A stretch of DNA of 64,000 nt from Mixta calida (GTDB lineage: Bacteria > Pseudomonadota > Gammaproteobacteria > Enterobacterales > Enterobacteriaceae), in contig NZ_CP026378.1 in the NCBI RefSeq assembly GCF_002953215.1, positions 2,524,540 through 2,588,539 on the forward strand, read 5' to 3'. Position 1 is the first letter of the stretch. Each line of letters begins with the position of its first letter. Shown one piece after another: positions 34,811 to 43,856 of the stretch. A program made the translations under genes and the position numbers. Below the pieces are notes generated by a model. The model did not search any database and was not told where the DNA came from. It saw only the letters and a list, made by a program, of their open reading frames with translations.

Positions 34811-35044
34811 TCACCACCTCAAAAAAGTATTTGCATTCTTAAACCAGATTTCATTATTATCGCTAGGCAACATACAGGTGTATCTCGCCTGTTGCCGCTC
34901 TTTTAAAATGTCATTTAATAAGGTAACGATGCCTTTTGGCGATCCCTCGGGATCATGACCGGCCTCCCGGGTATCCTTAGCGCGTTTCGTGCAACATGCA
35001 TTGTGTTGCATATGATGCAGCTAAAATAACCGACTATTGTCTGG
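34811..35044. other. structured AT-rich region before the retron
   Basis: Three inverted repeats: GGCAACA/TGTTGCC within 34866-34896, GATCCC/GGGATC near 34944-34957, and TGCAACA/TGTTGCA at 34990-35010. A 66-codon minus-strand frame (34811-35011) is open, with a plausible C-terminal half but no ribosome site. I cannot decide between a small antisense gene and retron leader or promoter DNA. Confidence 0.4.
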
Positions 35045-35366
35045 CGTACGGAGTTAGGAGTGTTGAAGTCGACATGATTTACCTTATTTGAGCTCTGGTC
35101 TGGCAGCGTAATTATGCGCTTCAACGGAGATATCAAATATGAAATTCAATCTTTCATTTAAACTTAAAATGACATTTGGTTTTAATAAGAGCACGGCATT
35201 ACCCAAAACAGAATTAAGTAATGTCAGTGAGCAAGTCGACGGAAACAAAAAAAGATGGTTGATGACTGCGTTAGTGGCTTCAATCCCTTTGGTTAAGTTG
35301 TTAACTATTGCATTGAAATTGTTGTATGTATGGTTAAACACTTAATTTACTCCTAACTCATTTACG
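35045..35366 (+). ncRNA. putative retron msr-msd region bounded by a1/a2 repeat
   Basis: GAGTTAGGAGT (35051-35061) is the perfect inverse of ACTCCTAACTC (35349-35359). Pairing extends outward after a small internal loop by CGTA (35045-35048) and TACG (35363-35366). A long-range stem ending 14 bp before the RT start is what a retron a1/a2 pair looks like. Inside, GTTGAAG (35062-) pairs with CTTCAAC (ending about 35120), enclosing an AGC-containing stem region. The span is longer than most known msr-msd RNAs and contains a plausible small ORF, so the exact RNA is uncertain. Confidence 0.55.
35139..35345 (+). CDS. small membrane protein inside the a1/a2 repeat
   Basis: 68 residues, start preceded by ACGGAGA. 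Basic N-terminus (MKFNLSFKLKMTFGF) and one C-terminal membrane span (WLMTALVASIPLVKLLTIAL). Codons look coding and AT-rich like the RT gene. It could be a retron effector, by analogy with membrane-acting retron toxins, or a chance frame in the msd part of the RNA. Confidence 0.5.
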   Translation: MKFNLSFKLKMTFGFNKSTALPKTELSNVSEQVDGNKKRWLMTALVASIPLVKLLTIALKLLYVWLNT

Positions 35367-35379
35367 GCAATAAAAGTTT

Positions 35380-36561
35380 ATGGATAAGCCTTATTACCCC
35401 TACAAAGCCATATCTTCAATTGAAACTCTTGCAAAAACTCTTGGAATTAGAGTGAATTTGCTTTCTCTTCTAGTTGAAAAGTCTGACAGTTCTTATCATG
35501 AATTCATTGTTTGCACTAAAAAGGGCAAAGATCGAACAGTTTATGAGCCTAAACCATTATTAAAAAGACTACAAAAGAAAATAAATTCACGCATTTTTGA
35601 AAAAGTTAAATACCCTGTTTATCTGCAAGGAGGGATCAAAGACGAAATAAATAAAAGGGACTATGTAGAAAATGCTCTTTTGCATTCTAAAAACAAGCCA
35701 AAACAATTAATTGGCTTAGACATAAAATCCTTTTACGACAATATAAAATCAGATAAAGTTTTTGATATATATAAATATTTTTTTAAATTCCCTGATCCAG
35801 TTTCAGATGCCTTAACCAAGCTGACAACTTTCAAAGGAAAATTACCTCAAGGGGCTTGCACGTCTTCCTATCTAGCAAATTTAGTTTTCTTTAATAGCGA
35901 GTATAACCTAGTTTCATATTTTAGAAATATGAACATAACATATACACGACTACTTGATGACGTTACTTTATCGAGCCCTGTTAAATTAAGCGAAAAACAA
36001 ATTGGTGAGTCAATAAAAAAAGTTGTAGCCATGTTTAGGAAATACAACCTAAAGCATAATAATAAAAAAACAAGTATAGAATGCAATAGGAATTTAAAAA
36101 ATGGCTTCCAAGTAACTGGGTTGTGGGTAGGGCACGCAACACCTAAGACTACAAGGGATGAACGCCGTTACGTTAGACTTCTTGTCAAAACTTGCGAACA
36201 GAAATATAAAAACAATCCGTATACTGAAGAGTATCATGAGTTATGGAATAAAACTTCAGGGCTGGTGGCAAAGCTGAAAAGGTTAAACCAGCCAAGCCAT
36301 GACACCCTTAGAAACAGGCTATCTTTAGTACTACCACTCTATGATGCTGTAATGGTATCTAAGTTAATGATGGAGTGCAAAAGCTTACTTCGTGTAAAAA
36401 ACAAAATTGAGTATAGTGTTAGCGAAGTTAACCATATTAACAAAACTCTATATAAACTTGGGATACTTTCAAGAAACAACCCAGGCAGAGCATCGATTTG
36501 GAGAAAAAAAATTATTGCTAATTTCAAAAACTTACCTACAAAAAGGGAGCTATGGGAATGA
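35380..36561 (+). CDS. retron-type reverse transcriptase
   Basis: 393 residues. Retron hallmarks: the NAxxH motif as NALLH near 96-100, the catalytic Asp in GLDIKSFYDN, LPQGACTSSYLANLVF, an LLDD (not YADD) catalytic box near 190, and VTGLWV near 244 (the VTG triplet used to bind the primer RNA). There is no maturase or endonuclease domain, so it is not a group II intron protein. It should make msDNA from the RNA encoded just upstream. The gene is AT-rich against a GC-rich phage backbone and overlaps the cold-shock gene by 10 bp. Confidence 0.9.
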   Translation: MDKPYYPYKAISSIETLAKTLGIRVNLLSLLVEKSDSSYHEFIVCTKKGKDRTVYEPKPLLKRLQKKINSRIFEKVKYPVYLQGGIKDEINKRDYVENALLHSKNKPKQLIGLDIKSFYDNIKSDKVFDIYKYFFKFPDPVSDALTKLTTFKGKLPQGACTSSYLANLVFFNSEYNLVSYFRNMNITYTRLLDDVTLSSPVKLSEKQIGESIKKVVAMFRKYNLKHNNKKTSIECNRNLKNGFQVTGLWVGHATPKTTRDERRYVRLLVKTCEQKYKNNPYTEEYHELWNKTSGLVAKLKRLNQPSHDTLRNRLSLVLPLYDAVMVSKLMMECKSLLRVKNKIEYSVSEVNHINKTLYKLGILSRNNPGRASIWRKKIIANFKNLPTKRELWE

Positions 36562-36773
36562 ATCATGAAAAAAATGAATTAGGAATTGTCAAAATATTTA
36601 ATTCATTCAAAGGATTTGGCTTTATTACAAGAGAAAAAGGAAAGGACGCCTTCTTTTTTTATGAGGATATAGTAAAAGATTTAACACAGGTTTTTCCTGG
36701 TGATCGGGTTTCGTTTATTGTCAGACAAACATCAAAAGGGCCTAGAGCTTATAGCATAAAGAAATTAAGCTAG
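36552..36773 (+). CDS. cold-shock-domain protein of the retron
   Basis: 73 residues, CSD fold: GIVKIFNSFKGFGFI contains RNP1 (KGFGFI), and DAFFFYEDI stands for RNP2. VFPGDRVSFIV is the last strand pair. It binds single-stranded nucleic acid and probably either the msDNA or its RNA. Translation is coupled to the RT gene. From memory, one class of retrons (type V in a published scheme) is defined by a CSD partner. Confidence 0.85.
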   Translation: MGMNHEKNELGIVKIFNSFKGFGFITREKGKDAFFFYEDIVKDLTQVFPGDRVSFIVRQTSKGPRAYSIKKLS

Positions 36774-36886
36774 CACTTATAAATAATATTTTCACACCTA
36801 AGCTGTATAACTCTTCTGAAATCCGAATTGCTGAGCCATCAGTAAACACATACAGATTCCCCATCTAAACAATAATCGCCATATTA

Positions 36887-37477
36887 ATGGCCATGAACAA
36901 ACAACTTTCCGAAATCCTGCGCCTGCTGCGCAACCTGATCCGCATCGGCACCGTGTCCGCCGTCAATCTGGACGACGGGCTTTGCCGTGTCGATACAGGT
37001 AACAACACTACCGACTGGCTGCACTGGCTTACTGCCCGTGCCGGGCGCTCACGCGCATGGAGTGCGCCGTCTGTGGGTGAGCAGGTGCTTGTCCTTTGCC
37101 TGGGCGGCGAACTGGATACCGGCTTTGTGCTGCCCGGCGTATTTTCTGACACCCACCCTGCCCCGTCGGCCTCCGCTGATGCCCTGCACTGGTCATTCCC
37201 GGACGGCGCCGTGATTGAGTACGAGCCGGATACCGGCGCGCTGAGCGCAACCGGCATCCAGACCGCGCTGATTAAGGCGGCGGTAAGCATTACCCTGGAC
37301 AGTCCGCTGGTTGAATGCACCCATGCGCTGAAAACCGCCACTTTCGAACTGACCGGCGGCGGCACGATGAAAGGCGATGTGCAGCACAGCGGCGGCGCGC
37401 TCAGCTCTAACGGCAAGGTACTGCATACGCATAAACATACAGGCGACAGCGGCGGGACAACGGGAGCGCCACTATGA
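36887..37477 (+). CDS. V: baseplate spike protein gpV
   Basis: 196 residues (start at 36887 or Met 36893). N-terminal OB fold (CRVDTGNNTTDWLHWLTARA, SVGEQVLVLCLGGELDTGFV) and C-terminal beta-helix ending GKVLHTHKHTGD, the HxH iron site at the tip. It is the membrane-piercing spike. Confidence 0.95.
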   Translation: MAMNKQLSEILRLLRNLIRIGTVSAVNLDDGLCRVDTGNNTTDWLHWLTARAGRSRAWSAPSVGEQVLVLCLGGELDTGFVLPGVFSDTHPAPSASADALHWSFPDGAVIEYEPDTGALSATGIQTALIKAAVSITLDSPLVECTHALKTATFELTGGGTMKGDVQHSGGALSSNGKVLHTHKHTGDSGGTTGAPL

Positions 37478-37824
37478 CTACTGCGCAATATAGCGGCATG
37501 AGCCGCGATACCGGCGAGGCGCTGGCAGACCTTGAACATATCAGCCAGTCAGTGCGTGACATTCTCACTACGCCGATCGGCTCCCGGATTATGCGCCGCA
37601 GCTATGGCTCCCTGCTGTCGGCGCTGATTGACCAGCCGCAAAACGCGGCACTGCGCCTGCAGATTATGTCGGCCTGCTACATGGCAATTCTGCAGTGGGA
37701 GCCGCGCATAAAGCTGACGTCCATCAGCTACGAGCCTGCGTTTGACGGCGGGATGGCGGTGGAAATCACCGGCAGCCGCACCGACGCCGCGCAGGACTTT
37801 TCACTAACCATTCCTGTGAGCTGA
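37474..37824 (+). CDS. W: baseplate wedge protein gpW
   Basis: 116 residues, GP25-like: DILTTPIGSRIMRRSYGS. Overlaps V. Confidence 0.95.
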   Translation: MTTAQYSGMSRDTGEALADLEHISQSVRDILTTPIGSRIMRRSYGSLLSALIDQPQNAALRLQIMSACYMAILQWEPRIKLTSISYEPAFDGGMAVEITGSRTDAAQDFSLTIPVS

Positions 37825-37828
37825 CCCT

Positions 37829-38737
37829 ATGGCAACCATTGACCTGAGCCAGCTGCCTGCGCCCGATGTGGTTGAGGTGCTGGATTATGAAACGCTGCTG
37901 GCCGAGCGCAAGGCCACGCTGATTTCGCTCTACCCCGCAGAGCAGCAGGCGGCCATCGCCCGCACGCTGGCGCTGGAGTCCGAGCCGATTGTGAAGCTGC
38001 TGCAGGAAAATGCCTACCGCGAGGTCATTCTGCGCCAGCGCGTGAATGAAGCGGCGCAGGCAAACATGGTGGCCTACGCCAGTGACGGCGACCTCGACCA
38101 GCTCGGCGCGAACAACGGCGTTCCCCGCCTGACACTTACCCCGGCCGACAATACCACCATCCCGCCGACGCCCGCCGTGATGGAAAGCGACGACGATTTC
38201 CGGCTGCGCGTGGCGTCTGCCTTTGAGGGGCTGAGCGTGGCCGGGCCGACCGGTGCCTATGAATATCATGCGAAAAGCGCCGACGGCCGCGTGGCGGATG
38301 CGTCAGCCATCAGTCCGTCGCCGGCCTGCGTCACTGTCACCGTGCTGTCGCGCGAGGGCAACGGCGAGGCGCCGGCCGACCTGCTGGCCGTGGTGGATGC
38401 CGCGTTGAACGATGAGGACGTGCGCCCGGTCGCCGATCGCGTCACGGTGCAGTCAGCGTCGATTGTGAATTACGCCGTTGAGGCGGTGCTGTACCTCTAT
38501 CCGGGGCCGGAGGCTGAACCTGTCCGCGCCGCTGCCGAGAAAAAGCTCGCTGCCTTTGTCAGCGCGCAGGCCCGCCTCGGCCGGGACATTCGTAAATCAG
38601 CACTTTATGCCGCGCTGCATGTTGAGGGCGTGCAGCGCGTTGAGCTGGCGCAGCCGGCGGCCGACGTGGTGCTGGACAAGACGCAGGCCGCGTACTGCAC
38701 CGGATACAGCATAACGGTCGGAGGCTCTGATGAGTGA
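37829..38737 (+). CDS. J: baseplate wedge protein gpJ
   Basis: 302 residues as in P2 gpJ. IDLSQLPAPDVVEVLDYE start, AGPTGAYEYHAKSADGRV core. Overlaps I by 8 bp. Confidence 0.95.
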   Translation: MATIDLSQLPAPDVVEVLDYETLLAERKATLISLYPAEQQAAIARTLALESEPIVKLLQENAYREVILRQRVNEAAQANMVAYASDGDLDQLGANNGVPRLTLTPADNTTIPPTPAVMESDDDFRLRVASAFEGLSVAGPTGAYEYHAKSADGRVADASAISPSPACVTVTVLSREGNGEAPADLLAVVDAALNDEDVRPVADRVTVQSASIVNYAVEAVLYLYPGPEAEPVRAAAEKKLAAFVSAQARLGRDIRKSALYAALHVEGVQRVELAQPAADVVLDKTQAAYCTGYSITVGGSDE

Positions 38738-39338
38738 TCGCCTGCTGCCGGCCGGCTCGTCGGTGCTGGAAGTGGCCGCCGCTGAAGCCTGCGCGAAGAT
38801 AGAAACCATTCCGGTACCGCTGCGCCGGCTGTGGAACGCGCAGACCTGCCCGGTCGAGTTGCTGCCGTATCTCGCCTGGGCGTGGTCGGTTGACCGCTGG
38901 GATGCCGGCTGGCCGGAAGCCACAAAGCGCAGCGTGGTCGCCGCATCGGAATACGTTCACCGGCACAAAGGCACCATCGGCTCGCTGCGGCGCGTGGTGG
39001 AGCCGCTCGGTTATCTGATACGCATCATTGAGTGGTGGAAAACCGGCGAGGCGCCCGGCACGTTTCGCCTCGATGTGGGCGTGCTGGATACCGGCATTAC
39101 ACAGGAAATGTATAACGAGCTGGAGCGCCTGATTGCGGATGCAAAACCCTGCAGTCGCCACCTTATCGGGCTGTCGATTAACCTGGACTCAACCGGCGCG
39201 CTGCCGGTAGCGGCGGCGGCTTACAGCGGCGATGAGCTGACTGTTTATCCCTATACACCCGAAACCATTACCGTGAGCGGGCCGGGCTATACCGGCGCAG
39301 CGGTGCATATTACTGACCAGACGGACGTACACGCATGA
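38730..39338 (+). CDS. I: tail protein gpI
   Basis: 202 residues with PLRRLWNAQTCPVELLPYLAWAWSV (split here into PLRRLWNAQTC and LLPYLAWAWSVD), HRHKGTIGSLRR and ADAKPCSRHL, all typical of gpI, which links baseplate and fibres. Confidence 0.94.
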   Translation: MSDRLLPAGSSVLEVAAAEACAKIETIPVPLRRLWNAQTCPVELLPYLAWAWSVDRWDAGWPEATKRSVVAASEYVHRHKGTIGSLRRVVEPLGYLIRIIEWWKTGEAPGTFRLDVGVLDTGITQEMYNELERLIADAKPCSRHLIGLSINLDSTGALPVAAAAYSGDELTVYPYTPETITVSGPGYTGAAVHITDQTDVHA

Positions 39339-40552
39339 CAACAAAATTTTATGCCCTGCTGACAAATCAGGGCGCAGCCAAGCTTGCCAACGCAGCAGCG
39401 CTTGGCACCAAAATCCAGATTACCGAAATGGCCGTGGGTGACGGCGGCGGCACGTTACCAACGCCTGACGCTTCACAGACCAGGCTCGTTAATGAGAAGC
39501 GCCGTGCCGCGCTGAATTCGCTGAGCATTGATGCGGTGAACAGCAGCCAGATTATTGCCGAGCAGGTCATTCCTGAAAATGAGGGCGGCTTCTGGATACG
39601 TGAAATCGGCCTGTTTGATGCCGACGGCGACATGGTGGCCGTGGCGAACTGTGCTGAAACCTACAAGCCGCAGCTGCAGGAAGGCAGTGGCCGCACGCAG
39701 ACCATCCGCATGATTTTAATCGTGAACAGCACGGCAGCCGTGACGCTGAAGATTGACCCGTCAGTGGTGCTGGCAACGCGTAAATATGTGGATGATAAAG
39801 TTATCGAGGTGCGGGCTTATGCTGACGGCCTGATGGAAAAACATCTGGCCGCTGCTGATCCACATTCGCAGTACGCACCGAAAGCCAGCCCGACATTTAC
39901 CGGCACGCCAAAAGCCCCGACGCCTGCAGCGGGCAACAACACCACGCAGCTGGCAACCACGGCTTTTGTGCAGGCAGCACTGGCAGCTCTGACCGGTGCG
40001 GCACCTGCCGCGCTCGATACTCTGAAGGAGCTGGCTGATGCACTGGGAAATGACCCGCATTTTTCTGTCACTGTTCTTAACCAGTTAGCCGGGAAATTGG
40101 ATATAGCGAAAAACGGCAGCGATATCGCGGACGTGGCTGCGTTTCTTAAAAATCTTGGTTTGGGCGAAGCGGCAAAACGGGATGGGACGGCGGCAAACCA
40201 GCTGCCGGACATGAGCAGTTTCAAGAACAGTATGTCGGGAACGGCTATATGTGCCTTCCAGGCGGACTCATTATTCAGTGGGGATAGTGTCGTTAGATTA
40301 TTCAAGTGAGCATAGTGCTTATACGGTTGCAGGTGGTTCCGTAAATAAATATAAGGCGCGGTGTTTACCCTATAGTGTTTCCCAATTCAGCATTGAGCAT
40401 TACGCGACAAGCAATGACACGCTGAATGCATTTATAGCGACCATATATCCCGCTTAAAGAGTGGTTTTAACTGGTCTTGTCAGTCAACGCAGCCTTACAG
40501 CGCCGCCGGTTCGGGAGGTAATTCATTAAGCTGGATTGCTATTGGCTATTAA
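39335..40552 (+). pseudogene. H: tail fibre protein gpH, frameshifted C-terminus
   Basis: The open frame (39335-40309) gives the baseplate-binding N-terminus (DUF3751-like: FYALLTNQGAAKLANA, GDGGGTLPTPD, GGFWIREIGLFDADG) and the start of the distal region (LGLGEAAKR). After that the expected C-terminus continues in other frames: GYMCLPGGLIIQWG, then IVSLDYSSEHSAYTV to TIYPA, then GFNWSCQST to LSWIAIGY-stop at 40552. The shifts are near 40238, 40281 and 40455, the first two at G runs. Either the fibre is broken or the sequence misses bases. It is one end of an invertible region. Confidence 0.8.
40143..40168 (+). other. DNA-invertase crossover-like site in H
   Basis: The 26 bp from TTCTTAAAAATC to GGGCGAA fit 15 of 18 fixed positions of the Hin/Gin-family consensus (TTnTCnnAAACCnnGGTTT...). 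The right half and following codons (TTGGTTTGGGCGAAGCGGC) recur in opposite orientation at 41912-41940 and 41572-41591. Confidence 0.55.
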
Positions 40553-40687
40553 TATGTAACGTTACTTTACTGCCGTCGTTATAAAATAAAATCGTCTTGT
40601 GGTTTGGTACATGGCACAACAGTAATTCATTAAAACTAAAGCAAAGTGAATTTAGAATGTAGCTTTATACTTATTGGAGGATGTTTA

Positions 40688-41168
40688 ATGAGTTACTGGT
40701 TTAGCCCTGAATACAATGCTTTTTACCCTAAATCTCTTGAAAATGCATATAAGACTGCAGGAACGCTCCCAAATGATTTAAGAGATGTAAGTGACGATGT
40801 TTTTATAGAATATTCCGGGATGCCTCCTGCTGGAAAAGTACGAACTTCTGATAATGAAGGCTTCCCCTGCTGGGCTGACATGCCCGTTCCTGAAGTGTCT
40901 GAAGATGAATTAAAAGCACAAGCCAGAAAATTACGTGATGAATTTATATTATCAACAGATCGGATGTTAGTTGTGGACTATACAATCAATGACATCCCCC
41001 AGTCTGGTCAACAGCGCGAAGAATTGTTAAAAGTTCGTGCCAGCTTCAAAACCTGGGAATGATGAAGGATGGCCGGAAATCGCGCTGCCAGAAATTCCAT
41101 CGTGGATTCTAATTGAGGCAGTTAATAACGGCTATATTGTTCCTGTCTGCCTGATTAATCTAATTTAA
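40688..41168 (+). pseudogene. tail fibre assembly protein, frameshifted near the end
   Basis: ATG 40688 after GGAGG. The first frame gives MSYWFSPEYNAFYPKSLENA to FKTWE-stop at 41062. The natural end continues in the next frame as DEGWPEIALPEIPSWI to LINLI-stop (41168). One base change near 41060 separates them. Acts as chaperone for the fibre tip. A terminator follows. Confidence 0.75.
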
Positions 41169-41188
41169 AAAGCCCGAAAGGGCTTTTT
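41169..41188 (+). terminator. intrinsic terminator after tfa
   Basis: AAAGCCC-GAAA-GGGCTTT with T-run; also readable on the minus strand for the inverted fibre cassette. Confidence 0.85.
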
Positions 41189-41212
41189 ACTTAATTATTT
41201 ATAGCTAATATC

Positions 41213-41591
41213 CTATCGCAATCCATGAAAACCATCGACCATCTGACGTGTATGACGGCATTCAGATTTACATTGTGCGGACGCTCCTGTTGTCGTTGGT
41301 ACGCCGATTGATATTGATTGACTAAGCGTCCGGTACCGATTTACGCGGTCATAATCTGTCGCCTGCACGCCAGCAGAACCTATAATCGCCTGACAGCCCC
41401 CGGAAATGCGACAGGAAACTTAATATCACATACGTATGACGTAATATCCTTTATTGCTGAAGTCGTACCCCGCCCCAACTGAATGATAATTTTTCTTTCT
41501 AAACCAGCGAATTTAACCGGGATCGTTAGCCAGCCGTTAACAGACATATTTGATTCAGCTTAATGAATTACTGCCGCTTCGCCCAAACCAA
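41213..41591 (-). pseudogene. silent tail-fibre end, cassette 2
   Basis: On the minus strand, after the repeated TTGGTTTGGGCGAAGCGGC, come fibre-type segments NGWLTIPVKFAGLERKIIIQ and DIKFPVAFPGA, then in a shifted frame IIGSAGVQATDYDRVN and onward. Stops and shifts make it non-functional. A 16-bp sequence, GTAATTCATTAAGCTG, links its start to the end of H (40518-40533) in inverse orientation. Confidence 0.65.
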
Positions 41592-41593
41592 CG

Positions 41594-41945
41594 TTATATT
41601 CCGATCGCCAAATAAAAACCGTTGACGCTACCAATCGACGTGCTTGTAAGGCGCGCCACGGTAAATCCTGCGTTGTTTCGGTCAGTAGTTCCGTATGACA
41701 AACACGCAGCGCCTGTATCAGTAACAAATATGGCAAAAATATCTTTTGGAAACACTACGGGGAACAGCACTTTCCCTGTTGCGCTTCCAGCAGGGACAGG
41801 AGCATATCCCCACTGCAAAATGAATCCCCCGGCTATTTTCTGCCAGCCGGTTCTTGACAGACCGTTTGAAAAAGCGCCCATGTCAGGGATTTGATTAGTA
41901 TCGCTCCCGATATCCCGTTTTGCCGCCTCGCCTAAACCAACCAAA
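41594..41945 (-). pseudogene. silent alternative tail-fibre end, cassette 1
   Basis: The frame reads LVGLGEAAKRDIGSDTNQIP, then GGFILQWGYAPVPAGSATG, ending NGFYLAIGI-stop. It is an intact alternative C-terminus for H without its own start, lying in inverse orientation between tfa and the invertase. Inversion at the shared LGEAAKR sequence would attach it to H. Confidence 0.75.
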
Positions 41946-42016
41946 AACCGAAAGAAAACCCTGGCCCTGAAAAGCGCCAGGCTGGCACACTCCACGCCAT
42001 TTATGCGAGGTTTACT

Positions 42017-42613
42017 GTGCTGATTGGCTACATCAGGGTGTCAACAAATGACCAGAACACTGATTTGCAGCGTAACGCGCTGCAGAGCGCAAATTGTGAA
42101 CTGATTTTTGAAGACAGAATAAGCGGGAAAAAGTCAGACCGCCCCGGACTGAAAAAGGCACTGCGCTGCCTGCAGGAGGGCGACACGCTCGTGGTGTGGA
42201 AGCTCGATCGACTGGGCCGCAGCATGCGCCATCTGGTCATGCTGACTGAGGAACTGCGCGAAAAGGGAATAAACTTCCGCAGCCTGACCGACAGCATTGA
42301 TACCAGTACGCCAATGGGTCGATTCTTTTTTCATGTCATGGGGGCGCTGGCGGAAATGGAGCGCGAGCTGATTGTTGAGCGTACCCGTGCAGGACTGGCA
42401 GCGGCACGGGAGAAAGGCCGCATCGGTGGCAGGCGGCGGATAATGACGCCTGAAGTGGTCAGCCGGGCTGAAAGAATGCTGACGAACGGCGCCACGCTGC
42501 ATCAGATTGCCCTGGTGCTGGAGGTATCGGTAAAGACGCTTTATCGCTATATTCCTGCCGTAAAACAGCAGCGCCTGCGTGATTCTGTCCGGTCACCGGC
42601 CAGCAAACCATGA
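42017..42613 (+). CDS. serine DNA invertase (Pin/Gin family)
   Basis: 198 residues, GTG start after GCGAGG. Catalytic Ser in YIRVSTNDQNT, Arg residues in WKLDRLGRSMRHL, helix E region MGALAEMERELIVERT, and C-terminal HTH (TLHQIALVLEVSVKTLYRY). It should invert the adjoining fibre segment and change adsorption specificity. Complete. Confidence 0.93.
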   Translation: MLIGYIRVSTNDQNTDLQRNALQSANCELIFEDRISGKKSDRPGLKKALRCLQEGDTLVVWKLDRLGRSMRHLVMLTEELREKGINFRSLTDSIDTSTPMGRFFFHVMGALAEMERELIVERTRAGLAAAREKGRIGGRRRIMTPEVVSRAERMLTNGATLHQIALVLEVSVKTLYRYIPAVKQQRLRDSVRSPASKP

Positions 42614-42630
42614 AAGCATGCACCTGCCAG

Positions 42631-42660
42631 CCTGAGCTGACAATCTGAGCGCACCCATAA
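42631..42660. repeat. 30-bp repeat before FI (copy at 15134-15163)
   Basis: Lies between the invertase stop and the FI ribosome site; identical over 30 bp to the deletion junction of the relic prophage. The PF late promoter should be nearby, but I could not place an Ogr site. Confidence 0.85.
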
Positions 42661-42675
42661 CACGGAGTGCATCAG

Positions 42676-43844
42676 ATGTCTGATTATCATCACGGTGTCC
42701 GCGTCGTCGAAATCAACGACGGCACGCGCACCATTTCAACCGTATCCACGGCAATCGTGGGAATGGTCTGCACGGCAGAAGATGCCGACGCTGCGGCCTT
42801 CCCGCTCAATGAGCCGGTGCTGATCACCAACGTCCTGTCGGCGGTCGGCAAGGCCGGTAAAAAAGGCACGCTGGCCGCCGCGCTGCAGGCCATTGCCGAC
42901 CAGGCGAAGCCCGTCACCGTCGTGGTGCGCGTGGCGGAAGGCGCCACGCCGGCGGAAACCACCTCGAACATTATCGGCATCACCGACGAAAACGGCCGTT
43001 ACACCGGCATGAAAGCGCTGCTGAGCGCGCAGACGCAGCTCGGCGTCAAGCCGCGCATCCTCGGCGTGCCGGGCCACGATTCGCTGGAAGTCTCTACCGC
43101 GCTTGCTGGCATCGCTCAGCAGCTGCGCGCCTTTGCCTATGTGTCAGCGAGGGCTGCAAAACCCTTTCCGAAGCGATGGCGTACCGCGAGAACTTCAGCC
43201 AGCGCGAGCTGATGGTTATCTGGCCGGACTTTATTGCCTGGAACACCACCGCCAACCAGTCCGAAACCGCCTATGCCACCGCCCGTGCGCTGGGCCTGCG
43301 TGCAAAAATAGACACCGAAACCGGCTGGCATAAAACCCTGTCGAACGTCGGCGTCAACGGCGTGACCGGCATTTCCGCCTCGGTCTTCTGGGATTTGCAG
43401 CAGACCGGCACCGATGCCGACCTGCTCAACGAGGCGTGTGTTACCACGCTTATCCGCAAGGACGGCTTCCGCTTCTGGGGTAACCGCACCTGTAGCGACG
43501 ATCCGCTTTTTGCGTTTGAAAACTACACCCGCACCGCGCAGGTGATTGCCGACACGATGGCCGAGGCGCATATGTGGGCCAACGACAAACCGCTGACGCC
43601 GGTACTGGTGCGCGACATTATCGCGGGCATCAACGCCAAATTCCGCGAGCTGGTCAGCGCCGGTTACCTGCTGGGCGCGTCGTGCTGGTATGACGACACG
43701 GCCAACGATAAAGACACGCTGAAGGCGGGCAAGCTCTTTATTGATTACGACTACACGCCGGTGCCGCCGCTGGAAGATTTAACCCTGCGCCAGCGCATCA
43801 CCGATAAATATCTGGCGACCTTCGCCGCATCCGTTAACAGCTGA
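42676..43844 (+). pseudogene. FI: tail sheath gpFI, one frameshift
   Basis: ATG 42676 with CGGAG upstream. The first part ([20 protein letters not shown] to LRAFAYVSA) and the second ([20 protein letters not shown] to FAASVNS-stop) are both clear P2 FI sequence, together 389-390 residues versus 396. They are in different frames; one base is missing near 43147. Without it no contractile sheath is made. Confidence 0.88.
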
Positions 43845-43856
43845 GGAGCCGGATAA

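Noticed and set aside
35380..36561. Reverse transcriptase as part of a group II intron or diversity-generating retroelement
   Set aside because: No maturase or endonuclease domain, no intron RNA ends, no template/variable repeat pair seen; NAxxH and VTG motifs point to retrons.
36774..36886. Ogr site before V
   Set aside because: TGT-12-AAA near 36812 misses one base of the ACA arm; too weak to list.
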